58,511 nt of DNA, taken from NCBI GenBank assembly GCA_016202695.1, contig JACQOE010000001.1, positions 1-58,511 of the forward strand. The letters are read 5' to 3'. Shown here piece after piece: positions 41,663 through 51,269 of this stretch. The notes under the pieces were generated by a model that saw only the letters and a program-made list of their open reading frames with translations, was not told where the DNA came from and searched no databases. This DNA comes from Pseudomonadota bacterium. GTDB lineage: Bacteria; Pseudomonadota; Alphaproteobacteria; JACQOE01. The first letter of the stretch is position 1, and the number at the start of each line of letters is the position of its first letter. The translations under genes and the position numbers were made by a program.

Positions 41663-42967
41663 TCAGCGCGACAGCATGGTGGTCGGAAGCCAGAGGGCGA
41701 TCTGCGGGAAGGCGACGAGGATCGGGATCGCGGCGAGGAGCACGAAGAAGAACGGCAGCGAGGCCTGCGCCACGTAGAGGATGTTGCGGCCGGTGAAGTG
41801 CTGAAGCACGAACAGGTTGAAGCCGACCGGAGGCGTGATCTGGGCGACCTCGACGACGACGACGATGTAGATTCCGTACCAGACGACGTCGATGCCGGCG
41901 GCCTGGATCATCGGCTGGATGATGCCGGTGGTCAGCACGACGATCGAGGTTCCGTCGAGGAAGCAGCCGAGCACCAGGTAGACGATCGTCAGCACGAAAA
42001 GCAGCGTGTAGACCGAGAGGTCCATCGACACGATCCACCCGGCGAGCGTCCGCGGAATCCCGGTGAAGCCCATGGTGATCGACAGGAAGGCGGCGCCGTT
42101 GATGATCAGGATGATCATGCACGAGGTGCGGGTCGCCCCCATCACCGCCGAGGCGAAGTTACCCCAGGTGAGCGACCCGAACGCCCACGACAGGAGCAGC
42201 GCGCCGGCCACTCCGATCGCCGCCGCCTCGGTCGGCGTGGCAACGCCGGTATAGATCGAGCCCAGCACGCCGACGATCAGGCACATCACCGGGATCAGCC
42301 GGCGCGAGGCATAAAGCTTCTCGGCGAAACCGATCTCGATGTCGCTGGGGGGCGTCTTGTCCGGGTTCATGAGCGCCCACATCACGGTGTAGCTCATGAA
42401 CATGATGATGAGCATGATCCCGGGCAGGAAGCCGGCGATGAACAGGCGCGCGATCGAAACCTCGGCGACGAAGCCGTAGACGATCAGCATGATCGAGGGC
42501 GGGATCAGGAGCCCCAGCGTCCCCGAGCCCGCCAGCGTGCAGATCGCCATCTTCTCGTCGTAGCCGCGGCGCATGAGCTCGGGCATCGACATCTTGCCGA
42601 TCGTCGCGCAGGTCGCGGAGGAGGAGCCGGAGACGGCGGCGAAGATGCCGCAGCCCAGGATGTTGACGTGCAGGAGCCGGCCGGGGAGGCGGGTGAGCCA
42701 CGGCGCCAGCCCGGTGAACATGTCCTCGGCGAGGCGGGTGCGGAAGAGGATCTCCGCCATCCAGATGAAGAGCGGCAGCGCGGTCAGCGCCCAGTTGTCG
42801 CTCGCCCCCCAGACGGTGGTCGCCAGCGCCATTCCGGTCGGCGCGGGGGTGAACAGCATCATCCCCACCATGCCGACGCCGAGGAGCGAGATCGCCACCC
42901 ACACCCCGCTGGCGAGCAGGGCGAACATGACCGCGAGAAGGGCGAGGCCGATGGCGATCTGTTCCAC
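41663..42967 (-). CDS. dctM: TRAP transporter large permease DctM (system 1)
   Basis: 434 residues, about twelve membrane helices. It has the DctM hallmarks ALPLFIWMAEILFRTRLAED, AAVSGSSSATCATIGKM, GLLIPPSIMLIVYG and ATPTEAAAIGVAGA, with VGFNLFVLQ near the end. The most likely start is GTG at 42967 preceded by a purine-rich AAGGGGG; no suitable ATG matches the family N-terminus. It couples sodium or proton flow to organic acid import with DctQ and DctP. It is 20 bases after dctQ. Confidence 0.92.
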   Translation of the reverse strand: MEQIAIGLALLAVMFALLASGVWVAISLLGVGMVGMMLFTPAPTGMALATTVWGASDNWALTALPLFIWMAEILFRTRLAEDMFTGLAPWLTRLPGRLLHVNILGCGIFAAVSGSSSATCATIGKMSMPELMRRGYDEKMAICTLAGSGTLGLLIPPSIMLIVYGFVAEVSIARLFIAGFLPGIMLIIMFMSYTVMWALMNPDKTPPSDIEIGFAEKLYASRRLIPVMCLIVGVLGSIYTGVATPTEAAAIGVAGALLLSWAFGSLTWGNFASAVMGATRTSCMIILIINGAAFLSITMGFTGIPRTLAGWIVSMDLSVYTLLFVLTIVYLVLGCFLDGTSIVVLTTGIIQPMIQAAGIDVVWYGIYIVVVVEVAQITPPVGFNLFVLQHFTGRNILYVAQASLPFFFVLLAAIPILVAFPQIALWLPTTMLSR

Positions 42968-42987
42968 CCGCTGCCCCCTTCCCGAGG

Positions 42988-43521
42988 CTACTCGCTCAGC
43001 ATCTCGGACTCGGAGACCGGAGCGGTCTCGTCGGCGTAGCCGTAGCTCGGCGCCTCCCCCTTGAGCACGAGCACGAACTCGTCGAGGAAGGCGATGAACA
43101 TCATTCCGGCGCCGATCGCCATGCCCGTCTGCGGGACCCACAGCGGCACCGGCAGCACGCCGATGGCGGTCGCCTTGAAGACATAGGACTCCCACACCAG
43201 GTGCCCCGAGTAATAGGCGAGGAAGCCCGAGATGAAGACGCCGACCGCGAGGCACCACAGCTCGAACAGCCGGCGGCGGGCGGGGCCGAGGCCGCGCAGC
43301 AGCAGGGCGACGCGGATGTGCCCGCCCGACTTGAGCGTGTGCGCGAGCGCGAAGAACGAGGTGGCGACGAGCGAGAAGCTGGCCAGGATGTCCCCGCCAC
43401 GGACGAGGACGCCGACCGAGCGGCCGGCGATCTGCGCCAGCACGACGACGGCCATGAACGCCATGAACGCACCCGCGATCACGCCGCAGGCGCGATACAG
43501 GCGGTCCAGAAACGCTCTCAT
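42988..43521 (-). CDS. dctQ: TRAP transporter small permease DctQ (system 1)
   Basis: 177-residue membrane protein with four helices. It begins LDRLYRACGVIAGAFMAFM and has the conserved HTLKSGGHIRVALLL loop typical of DctQ. ATG at 43521 was preferred to a GTG five codons upstream; neither has a strong ribosome site. The C-terminal tail is hydrophilic. It lies between dctP and dctM. Confidence 0.87.
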   Translation of the reverse strand: MRAFLDRLYRACGVIAGAFMAFMAVVVLAQIAGRSVGVLVRGGDILASFSLVATSFFALAHTLKSGGHIRVALLLRGLGPARRRLFELWCLAVGVFISGFLAYYSGHLVWESYVFKATAIGVLPVPLWVPQTGMAIGAGMMFIAFLDEFVLVLKGEAPSYGYADETAPVSESEMLSE

Positions 43522-43584
43522 CGGCGCGCGGCGCACCGCGGTCCGGCCCCGCTCATCGAGGCCGGACCGCGGCGGGATTCCCGG

Positions 43585-44574
43585 TCAGGAGCCGATGGCC
43601 TGACGGTACTTCTTGACGATCTCCTCGCCGACCGGGCCGGCCTGCTTGACCCACTCGCTGGTGAGCGCCTGGCCCAGCTTGTCGAGCTCGGCCAGGAAGG
43701 CCGGGCTCGGCTTGGCGACCGTCATGCCCTTGGTCTTAAGGAACTCGATCTGCTCGGCGTTCACGTCGCCGGCCATCTTCCAGCCGCGCGTCTGGGCCTG
43801 CTTTCCGGCCGCGATCACCGCGTTCTGGACGTCCGCCGGAAGCTTCTTGAGGGCCGCCTCGTTGACGAGGATGGCGTTCAGCGAGTGGTTGCCGATGACG
43901 TTGGTGAAGTACTTGGTGAAGTCCCAAGCCTGGCTGTCGATGCCCGTCTGCGCGGAGGTGATCATGGTGTGCATGACGCCGGTGGCGAAAGCCTGGGGCA
44001 CCTCGCTGAACTGAATGGTGACCGGGCTCGATCCCATCAGCTCGGCGAGCCGCGCGGTCATGGTGCTGTAGACGCGGAACTTGAGGCCCTTGAAGTCGGC
44101 GACCGAGCTGACCGGAGTCTTGGTGTAGAAGCCCTGGTCCGGCCACGGAACCACGTAGAGGAGCCTCAGGCCCTGCTTGGCCAGATAGTCGTCGACATAG
44201 GGCTTGAGCACCTCCCACAGCTTCGCCGCCTTGGCGTGGCCCGGGGCCAGGAAGGGGATGCCGCCGGCCATCTCGAACAGCGGGTTCTCGTTGCCGTACT
44301 GGACGCTCAGGATCTCGCCGATCGGCACCTGCCCGGTCTGGACCGCGTGCTTGATCTGCGGCAGCTTGAAGAGGGCCTGGTTGTTGTGGAGGTTGATCTT
44401 GAGCTTGCCGCCGGTGGACTTGTCCACGTCGTCGATGAAGGCGCGGATGTTCTTGGTGTGATAGTTGCCGTCGGGATAGCCGGAGGCCATGTTCCAGGTC
44501 TCGGCCGCGGCTGCGCTCACGAAGCCGACCACCGCCCCGGCGGCGATCGCAAACGGCACAAGCGTCTTGCGCAT
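43585..44574 (-). CDS. dctP: TRAP transporter substrate-binding protein DctP (system 1)
   Basis: 329 residues with a Sec signal peptide (hydrophobic AIAAGAVVGFVSAAAA, cleavage before ETWNM). The mature DctP fold shows FKGLKFRVYSTMTARLAELM with the carboxylate-binding arginine and SEVPQAFATGVMHTMITS. GGAGG is seven bases before the ATG at 44574. It is first of dctP-Q-M-cyclase. It captures a carboxylate in the periplasm; the ligand is unknown. Confidence 0.92.
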   Translation of the reverse strand: MRKTLVPFAIAAGAVVGFVSAAAAETWNMASGYPDGNYHTKNIRAFIDDVDKSTGGKLKINLHNNQALFKLPQIKHAVQTGQVPIGEILSVQYGNENPLFEMAGGIPFLAPGHAKAAKLWEVLKPYVDDYLAKQGLRLLYVVPWPDQGFYTKTPVSSVADFKGLKFRVYSTMTARLAELMGSSPVTIQFSEVPQAFATGVMHTMITSAQTGIDSQAWDFTKYFTNVIGNHSLNAILVNEAALKKLPADVQNAVIAAGKQAQTRGWKMAGDVNAEQIEFLKTKGMTVAKPSPAFLAELDKLGQALTSEWVKQAGPVGEEIVKKYRQAIGS

Positions 44575-44716
44575 GTTGGACCTCCCCTTGGACACGTCGT
44601 CAGGACCGATTGAGTCGGGATGATTGCCCGACCGCACCCGTCGGTTATCGGGGGCATTCTACGTCACCTCTCCGGCCGCGGGCAATCCGGCCCCGCCGTC
44701 GGTAGCGACTCATTTT

Positions 44717-44793
44717 GCCCTCATGCCTCGACAGGCTCGGCATGAGGGCCCTGGAAGTTCGCCTCACGCCTCAAGCCGGTCGAAGGGAGAGGC
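44717..44793. repeat. Intergenic palindromic repeat with a degenerate inverted partner
   Basis: GCCCTCATGCC (44717-44727) and GGCATGAGGGC (44739-44749) form a perfect 11-bp stem around TCGACAGGCTC. A second imperfect stem unit at 44761-44793 contains the reverse-oriented core AAGCCGGTCGA. The form is that of the dispersed TCGACAGGCTC-type intergenic palindromes seen in many proteobacteria. The rest of the 301-base gap 44575-44875, upstream of dctP and downstream of the NHL gene, shows no gene. Confidence 0.7.
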
Positions 44794-44875
44794 GCTTCAA
44801 AAAGTCACCACCTCACCGCCGCGCCAGGAGCGGGACGGGTGGCCCACGGCGCCGTCCACGTCTCGCCTGCGGCGG

Positions 44876-45721
44876 TCAAGCGATGCGGGCGAGCCTGCTC
44901 ACCCGGCTCGGGTTGATCTCGGCGATGAAGATGTCGCCGGCGGCGTTGCCCCACACCCCGTGGGGGAGGTTGAGGCAAGGCCGGCAGCGCCCGACCAGTT
45001 GCCCGTCGGGTGTCAGCATGCTCAGGCGCGGCACCTGGTCGGTGACGAAGATCAGGCCGCGGTCGTCCTCCCAGATGTCCATGGGCAGCCAGAAGTCGCG
45101 CCACTCGCAGAGGTACGCGCCAGCGCGGTCAAAGAGCTGAACCCGGTGGTTCTCGCGGTCGACCACGAGGACCCTGTCGCGGCGGTCCACCCAGATCGCG
45201 TGCGGGGTGGAGAATTGCCCGGGGCCGTTGCCCGGCCCGCCCCAGCTGCGGATGAGCTTTCCCGAGGCCGAGAATCGATGGACGGCCGAATTGCCATAGC
45301 CGTCGGTGACGTAGATCTCGCCGTCGGCCGCGACCGCCGCGTCGGTCGGATGGTTGAAGGGCGCCCGGAGCCGCGGCGCGTGGCGCTTGCCGAGCGCGCG
45401 GGCCAGTTTCCCCTCGGGGGTGAAGATCAGGACCTGATGGGCATCGCGGTCGACCAGGAACACCCGGTCGTCGCCGGCGATGTAGATGCCGTGGGCGTCG
45501 GCCACCCTGCCCCGGCCAAGCGGCCCGAGGTACTTCCCCGAGGGATCGAAGATCTGGACCGGCGGGTCGTCGCGCTGAAAGACATAGACCCGGCCCTTCG
45601 AGTCGAGCGCGAGGGTGCTGATGAAACCCAACTCCATCCCGTCGGGGAGCCTTCCCCAGGGTCGCTCGATCCGGTAGCGACGCTCCCCGAGCGCCACGAC
45701 CAGCGCCTCGTTCGCCGCCAT
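44876..45721 (-). CDS. NHL-repeat six-bladed propeller protein
   Basis: 281 residues made almost entirely of NHL-type beta-propeller blades: ALDSKGRVYVFQRDDPPVQIF, DAHGIYIAGDDRVFLVDRD, PTDAAVAADGEIYVTDGYGN, PHAIWVDRRDRVLVVDRENHR and PHGVWGNAAGDIFIAEIN. It resembles peptidyl-alpha-hydroxyglycine lyase-like propellers but lacks a signal peptide, so I cannot claim lyase activity. ATG at 45721 has GGAGG five bases upstream. It follows malate synthase by 164 bases on the same strand. Function unknown. Confidence 0.85.
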   Translation of the reverse strand: MAANEALVVALGERRYRIERPWGRLPDGMELGFISTLALDSKGRVYVFQRDDPPVQIFDPSGKYLGPLGRGRVADAHGIYIAGDDRVFLVDRDAHQVLIFTPEGKLARALGKRHAPRLRAPFNHPTDAAVAADGEIYVTDGYGNSAVHRFSASGKLIRSWGGPGNGPGQFSTPHAIWVDRRDRVLVVDRENHRVQLFDRAGAYLCEWRDFWLPMDIWEDDRGLIFVTDQVPRLSMLTPDGQLVGRCRPCLNLPHGVWGNAAGDIFIAEINPSRVSRLARIA

Positions 45722-45885
45722 TGCCGCCTCCCTCCCCAATGGTTTCCCGCCCGGAGCGACGACTCTAGGCCGGCCCCGCCTCGGGCCACAAGGGAGACGC
45801 CGCTCCCGGGGCGGCGCGGCGGCGGGGCGCATGCACCCCGAGCCGCGTCGCCCAACTGGTGCCCGCGGCCGGCCCTGGCGACGGC

Positions 45886-47523
<1,638 letters not shown>

Positions 47524-47943
47524 TTTTGCCTCCCTGTTTGATATCCGGGCCCGAGGCGTCGCTCGGTTGCCGCCGCCTCTCTCCGGCGCAGAGTTACCGC
47601 CTTGGGCCGGGCTCGTCAACGGAACCGGCTATCCTCCGCCGGAGCCGCAGGAAGGCCCGCGGGCGGCCGCCCGCCGGGGAGCCCCGGGTCGGCTTTCACT
47701 CCGCGCCCGGTTGGGCTAGCCTTTCGGGAAAAGCGGTCGGTCCCGCACGCGCCCCACGTGAGGGCCGGAGAGAGGAGGAATCGTTGGCCCGAAACCCGGA
47801 ATCCCGGGTCGCCGCCTTCGTTCGCGGCCTCGGGTCCCACGGCCTCAGTGGTTCGTTGATCGAGCCCCCGCGGCGCGCGACTGCCGCGCGCCCGGCGCGT
47901 GCGCCGAGAAAAGCAATGGCAAGCCACAAGGGAGGAGCGGGCA
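47524..47943. other. Divergent intergenic region, no gene seen
   Basis: 420 bases between malate synthase (minus) and an M24 hydrolase gene (plus), so both promoters should lie here. It contains the two ribosome sites at its ends and GC-rich sequence with short inverted repeats, but no convincing promoter pair, operator or coding frame. An in-frame upstream ATG at 47899 of the M24 gene is not favoured. Confidence 0.5.
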
Positions 47944-49170
47944 ATGGTCCGGAGTCGAAGGACGTCGGCGCCGCCGCCGCTCGCGGTCGAAGAGTACCGC
48001 AGGCGCGTCGGGCGCATCCAGGAGGCGATGGCGGCCGAGCGGCTGGATGCGCTCCTGATCACCAGCGAGGACAACTACCGTTACGTGACCGGCTTCAACA
48101 GCCCCACCTGGCAGAACCTCACGCGCCCCCGCTTCTGCATCGTCCCCCTCGCCGGCGATCCCTGCGTCATCGTGCCCTCGAACAACACCGTGATCGTCGA
48201 GGAGACGTCCTGGATCCGGGACGTGCGCTCCTGGGTCTCGCCCAACCCCGCCGACGACGGGGTGTCGCTCGTGCGCGAGGGGCTTCGGGCCTGCCCGCGC
48301 CGGCACAACCGGGTCGGTGCCGAACTCGGCCCGGAAAGCCGCCTCACCATGCCGGTCGGCGATTTCCTCCGCCTCAGGGAGGCGATAGCACCGGTCGAGA
48401 TCGTCGACGGCGACCGGATGCTGCGCCGGCTGCGCATGATCAAGTCGCCGGCCGAGGTGGCACGTATCCGCCACGTTGCCGAGATCGTCTCGCGCGGCTT
48501 CGAAGCCCTGGCCAGCAGGACCAGGATCGGTGAGACCGAGCGGGCGGTGTGCAGGAGACTGCACGCCGATCTTCTGGCGCGGGGGGCGGACAGGGGCCCC
48601 TATGTGGTGGGCACCTCGGGCCGGGGCGGCTACTCCTCGCTCAACCTCCCGCCGCGGGAGCGGGCGCTGCGGCAGGGCGACGTGCTGTTCATCGACATCG
48701 CCGCCGCCTACGACGGCTATTACTGCGACTTCGACCGGGAGATCGCCTTCGGGCGGCCCTCCGACAAGCTCAGGCGCATTTACGAGGTGCTGTGGCGGGC
48801 GACCGAGGCCGGCATCGCCGCCGCTCGACCCGGGCGACCGATCGCCGAGGTCTGGCAGGCCGAGGCCGACGCCGTCGCCCGCGCCGCGGAGAGGCTGCGC
48901 CTGCTGGTGGAGCCGGCGCGGAACGGCCGCCTCGGGCACGGCGTGGGCCTGCGGATGTGCGAGCCCCCGTCGGTGCATCCCGAGGACATGACCGTTCTCG
49001 AAGCGGGAATGGCCATCACCATCGCGCCCGCGCTCGCCTTCGCCGAGCCGTCCGCCGACGGCCCCCAGGGCCGGCTGGCGGTCCACGAGGAGAACATCGT
49101 CATCACCGGAGACGGCGCCGAGCTCCTCACCCGCCGCGCTCCGCCCGAGATGCCGTTCATCGCCGAGTAG
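47944..49170 (+). CDS. M24 (Xaa-Pro peptidase/creatinase fold) protein with altered metal site
   Basis: 408 residues: an N-terminal creatinase domain (AVEEYRRRVGRIQEAM, LITSEDNYRYVTGF) and a C-terminal pita-bread domain. Metal aspartates are present in DIAAAYDGYYCDFDRE and the histidine in GHGVG, as is the last glutamate in HEENIVI. However, the usual TIEP glutamate is replaced (ITIAPAL), and the upstream catalytic histidine region reads GYSSLNLPP. It may be a weak peptidase or a C-N hydrolase of a non-peptide substrate. ATG at 47944 has AGGAG six bases upstream. It converges on the maleate-isomerase-like gene. Confidence 0.88.
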   Translation: MVRSRRTSAPPPLAVEEYRRRVGRIQEAMAAERLDALLITSEDNYRYVTGFNSPTWQNLTRPRFCIVPLAGDPCVIVPSNNTVIVEETSWIRDVRSWVSPNPADDGVSLVREGLRACPRRHNRVGAELGPESRLTMPVGDFLRLREAIAPVEIVDGDRMLRRLRMIKSPAEVARIRHVAEIVSRGFEALASRTRIGETERAVCRRLHADLLARGADRGPYVVGTSGRGGYSSLNLPPRERALRQGDVLFIDIAAAYDGYYCDFDREIAFGRPSDKLRRIYEVLWRATEAGIAAARPGRPIAEVWQAEADAVARAAERLRLLVEPARNGRLGHGVGLRMCEPPSVHPEDMTVLEAGMAITIAPALAFAEPSADGPQGRLAVHEENIVITGDGAELLTRRAPPEMPFIAE

Positions 49171-49208
49171 CCGCGGACCCGCGGCTTCCCGGGGCGTTCG
49201 GTCCCGAC

Positions 49209-49961
49209 TCAGGCCATGCTTCGGCCGGCCGGGCGCCGATCGAGCCGGAACAGGCGGCCGGCCCGGATCGCCGCCGTCTCCACCCCGATGGTGCGGAGCG
49301 CGGCCCACAGCGTCGCCTGATTGGAGGTGACGACGGGAAGCCCAAGCTCGCCCTCCAGCGCCTCGACCTGGTCCATCGCCCTCAGGTTGGTGCAGCTCAC
49401 GAACACCGCGTCGGCGCCGCGGATGGCCTCGCGGCTTGCGCGCACGAGCGCGGCCGTCTCGGCCGACTCGACATAGCCGGTCCTGTCGCCATGCTCGAAC
49501 AGGAAAGACGTCAGGCCCACCGTCTCGTGCCCGTGATGGGCAAGGAACGCGACCAGACTGCGATTGATCGCCTCGGGGTAAGGGGTCGCGACGAAGACCC
49601 TCCGCGCGGCGAGCGCGGCGAGGGCCTCGATCACCGCACTCGCGGTCGTGAGCCCGGGGATCCCGGTGCAGGCGCGGATGCGCTCGCCCAGCTCGCGGTG
49701 CCGATCGGGCCCGCCGAGGAGGCTCCCCGAGGTGCAGCCGTAGACGATCACGTCGGGATGGACGTGGGTGATCTCCTTGGCCCGCTCCTCGAGCGAGTCG
49801 ACCATCTCCAGGAGGGACTCGGCGGTGAGCACCGAGCTCGACCGGCGAAGCCGGTGGAAGTGCGTGGTCACGCCGGGCGGCGCGAAGCGGAAGAACTCGT
49901 ACTCCAGGGTCACGTCGTTCGGCGGGAGGAGGACGCCGACGCGCTTCACATGAAGGGGCAT
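49209..49961 (-). CDS. Asp/Glu racemase superfamily, maleate isomerase / arylmalonate decarboxylase-like
   Basis: 250 residues with the two catalytic cysteines of the group: C76 in VYGCTSGSLLGG and C190 in VSCTNLRAMD. The N-terminus RVGVLLPPNDVTLEYEF is typical of maleate cis-trans isomerases, which turn maleate to fumarate; arylmalonate decarboxylase and hydantoin racemase share the fold. Start ATG at 49961 has AAGGAG seven bases upstream. It stands between an M24 gene and an SDR gene, divergent from the SDR. Maleate isomerase is the best guess. Confidence 0.87.
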   Translation of the reverse strand: MPLHVKRVGVLLPPNDVTLEYEFFRFAPPGVTTHFHRLRRSSSVLTAESLLEMVDSLEERAKEITHVHPDVIVYGCTSGSLLGGPDRHRELGERIRACTGIPGLTTASAVIEALAALAARRVFVATPYPEAINRSLVAFLAHHGHETVGLTSFLFEHGDRTGYVESAETAALVRASREAIRGADAVFVSCTNLRAMDQVEALEGELGLPVVTSNQATLWAALRTIGVETAAIRAGRLFRLDRRPAGRSMA

Positions 49962-50168
49962 GAGGACGCTCCTTCCCGTCGCGGTGCGGCGGTTTGCGGT
50001 CCGAAGCCGCCGCTCCCCATTTTTGTTCTCTTCCGCCGCTCGGTACTGTAGACCGGCCTTCGCCGCGCGCACAACGGCAAGGTCGCGGCGGGCCTCCCCT
50101 TGCATCGGCGCGGGGGACCGTGTGTGCGCGACGCCGCGCGCGGATCGGAGCCAGAGAAGGAGGCAGGA

Positions 50169-50873
50169 ATGGACAGGCAACCCGTCGCCATCGTCACCGC
50201 CGCCGGCCACGGTATCGGCGCGGCCATCGCCCGCGAGCTCCATCGGCGGGGCTATCGGCTGGCGCTGATGTCGGTTTCGGGGGCGGCCGAGCGGCTGGCC
50301 GGGGAGCTGGGCCAGGTGGGCCTCGCCGGCTCGGTGACCGAGGCCGGGGATCTCAAGCGACTGGTCGACCTCGCCCTCTCGCGCCACGGCCGCATCGACG
50401 CCGTCGCCGCCAGCACCGGGCCGGCCCCCAAGAAGCCGCTGCTCGCGATCAGCGACCGCGAGTGGCACGACGGGCTCGACATGATGCTGCTCCACGTCGT
50501 CCGCCTCGCCCGGCTGGTCACGCCCCTGATGGAGGCACAAGGCGGCGGCGCGTTCGTCAACATCTCCACCTATTGCGCCTTCGAGCCCAATCCCGCCTTT
50601 CCCGTCTCCTCGACACTCCGCGCCGGGCTCGGCGCGTTCGTCAAGCTCTATGCGGACGCCCACGCCGCCAAGGGCATCCGCATGAACAACGTGCTCCCCG
50701 GCTTCACCGACACCCATGGCGTGAAGGCCGAGGTGCTTCCCCTCATCCCCGCCCGCCGGTACGGCCGCCCCGAGGAGATCGCGCGGACCGTGGCCTTCCT
50801 CCTCTCCGACGACGCCGCCTACATCACCGGCCAGAACGTCCGGGTCGACGGCGGCCTCTCGCGGTCGGTCTGA
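50169..50873 (+). CDS. Atypical short-chain dehydrogenase/reductase
   Basis: 234 residues with the Rossmann motif TAAGHGIGAAIAREL, DAVAAST in place of the usual NNAG, VNISTYCAF, and the C-terminal LPGFTDT and GQNVRVDGG of classical SDRs. The YxxxK catalytic pair is missing: the corresponding stretch reads PAFPVSSTLRAGLGAF. It may use a different mechanism or be a non-catalytic partner. ATG at 50169 has AGGAGG five bases upstream. Alone on this strand between the maleate-isomerase-like gene and the M24 relic plus TRAP system 2. Confidence 0.87.
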   Translation: MDRQPVAIVTAAGHGIGAAIARELHRRGYRLALMSVSGAAERLAGELGQVGLAGSVTEAGDLKRLVDLALSRHGRIDAVAASTGPAPKKPLLAISDREWHDGLDMMLLHVVRLARLVTPLMEAQGGGAFVNISTYCAFEPNPAFPVSSTLRAGLGAFVKLYADAHAAKGIRMNNVLPGFTDTHGVKAEVLPLIPARRYGRPEEIARTVAFLLSDDAAYITGQNVRVDGGLSRSV

Positions 50874-50978
50874 GCGGGGCCGAAGGCGCCGCCGGCGCCG
50901 CCGCGATCCTGGCGGCGACGCCCGGCCGCCGTGCTATGCTCCACCCGGCCCGGTCGGGAAACGGGGTGGAGAACGCGG

Positions 50979-51115
50979 ATGCCGCTGCACTTTTCGCCCG
51001 AGGAGCTGGCCGAACGGCGGACGAGATGGCCCAGATCGGCGAGACCGTCCTGGTGACCGAGGCCGGCGCGGAGCGCCTCTCGCGCGCAAGCCTCGACTAC
51101 ATCCATAATCCGTGA
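50979..51115 (+). pseudogene. Deletion relic of an M24 creatinase-like gene
   Basis: ATG at 50979, with GGTGGAG upstream, opens MPLHFSPEELAERRTR, a typical N-terminus of M24 creatinase-like proteins. After about 15 codons, and in another frame (from 51026), the sequence reads GETVLVTEAGAERLSRAS then LDYIHNP and a stop. That tail matches the C-terminus of the M24 gene at 57873 (GETLLVTATGCERLSRAS, FDYVRVP) almost residue for residue. The roughly 350 middle codons are gone. This looks like an internal deletion remnant. The surrounding 50874-51269 gap has no other gene. Confidence 0.72.
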
Positions 51116-51269
51116 CGGAAGCCCGCCGCTCGCCGCCGCCCGCTCGCGAGTCGCTAATTCCTTGCGTCCCAAGCCCGGTCCCGGCGGGCATCCCACCGCC
51201 GCGCCTGTTTACGGCCAATCTGCGAACGGGCATAGTGTTGGCCATAGAACAAACAGGGAGTTCCCGCAC

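Noticed and set aside
50874-50950. Terminator after the SDR gene formed by GGCGCC-GCC-GGCGCC
   Set aside because: The stem is made of short self-complementary GC units common in this DNA, with no T-run.
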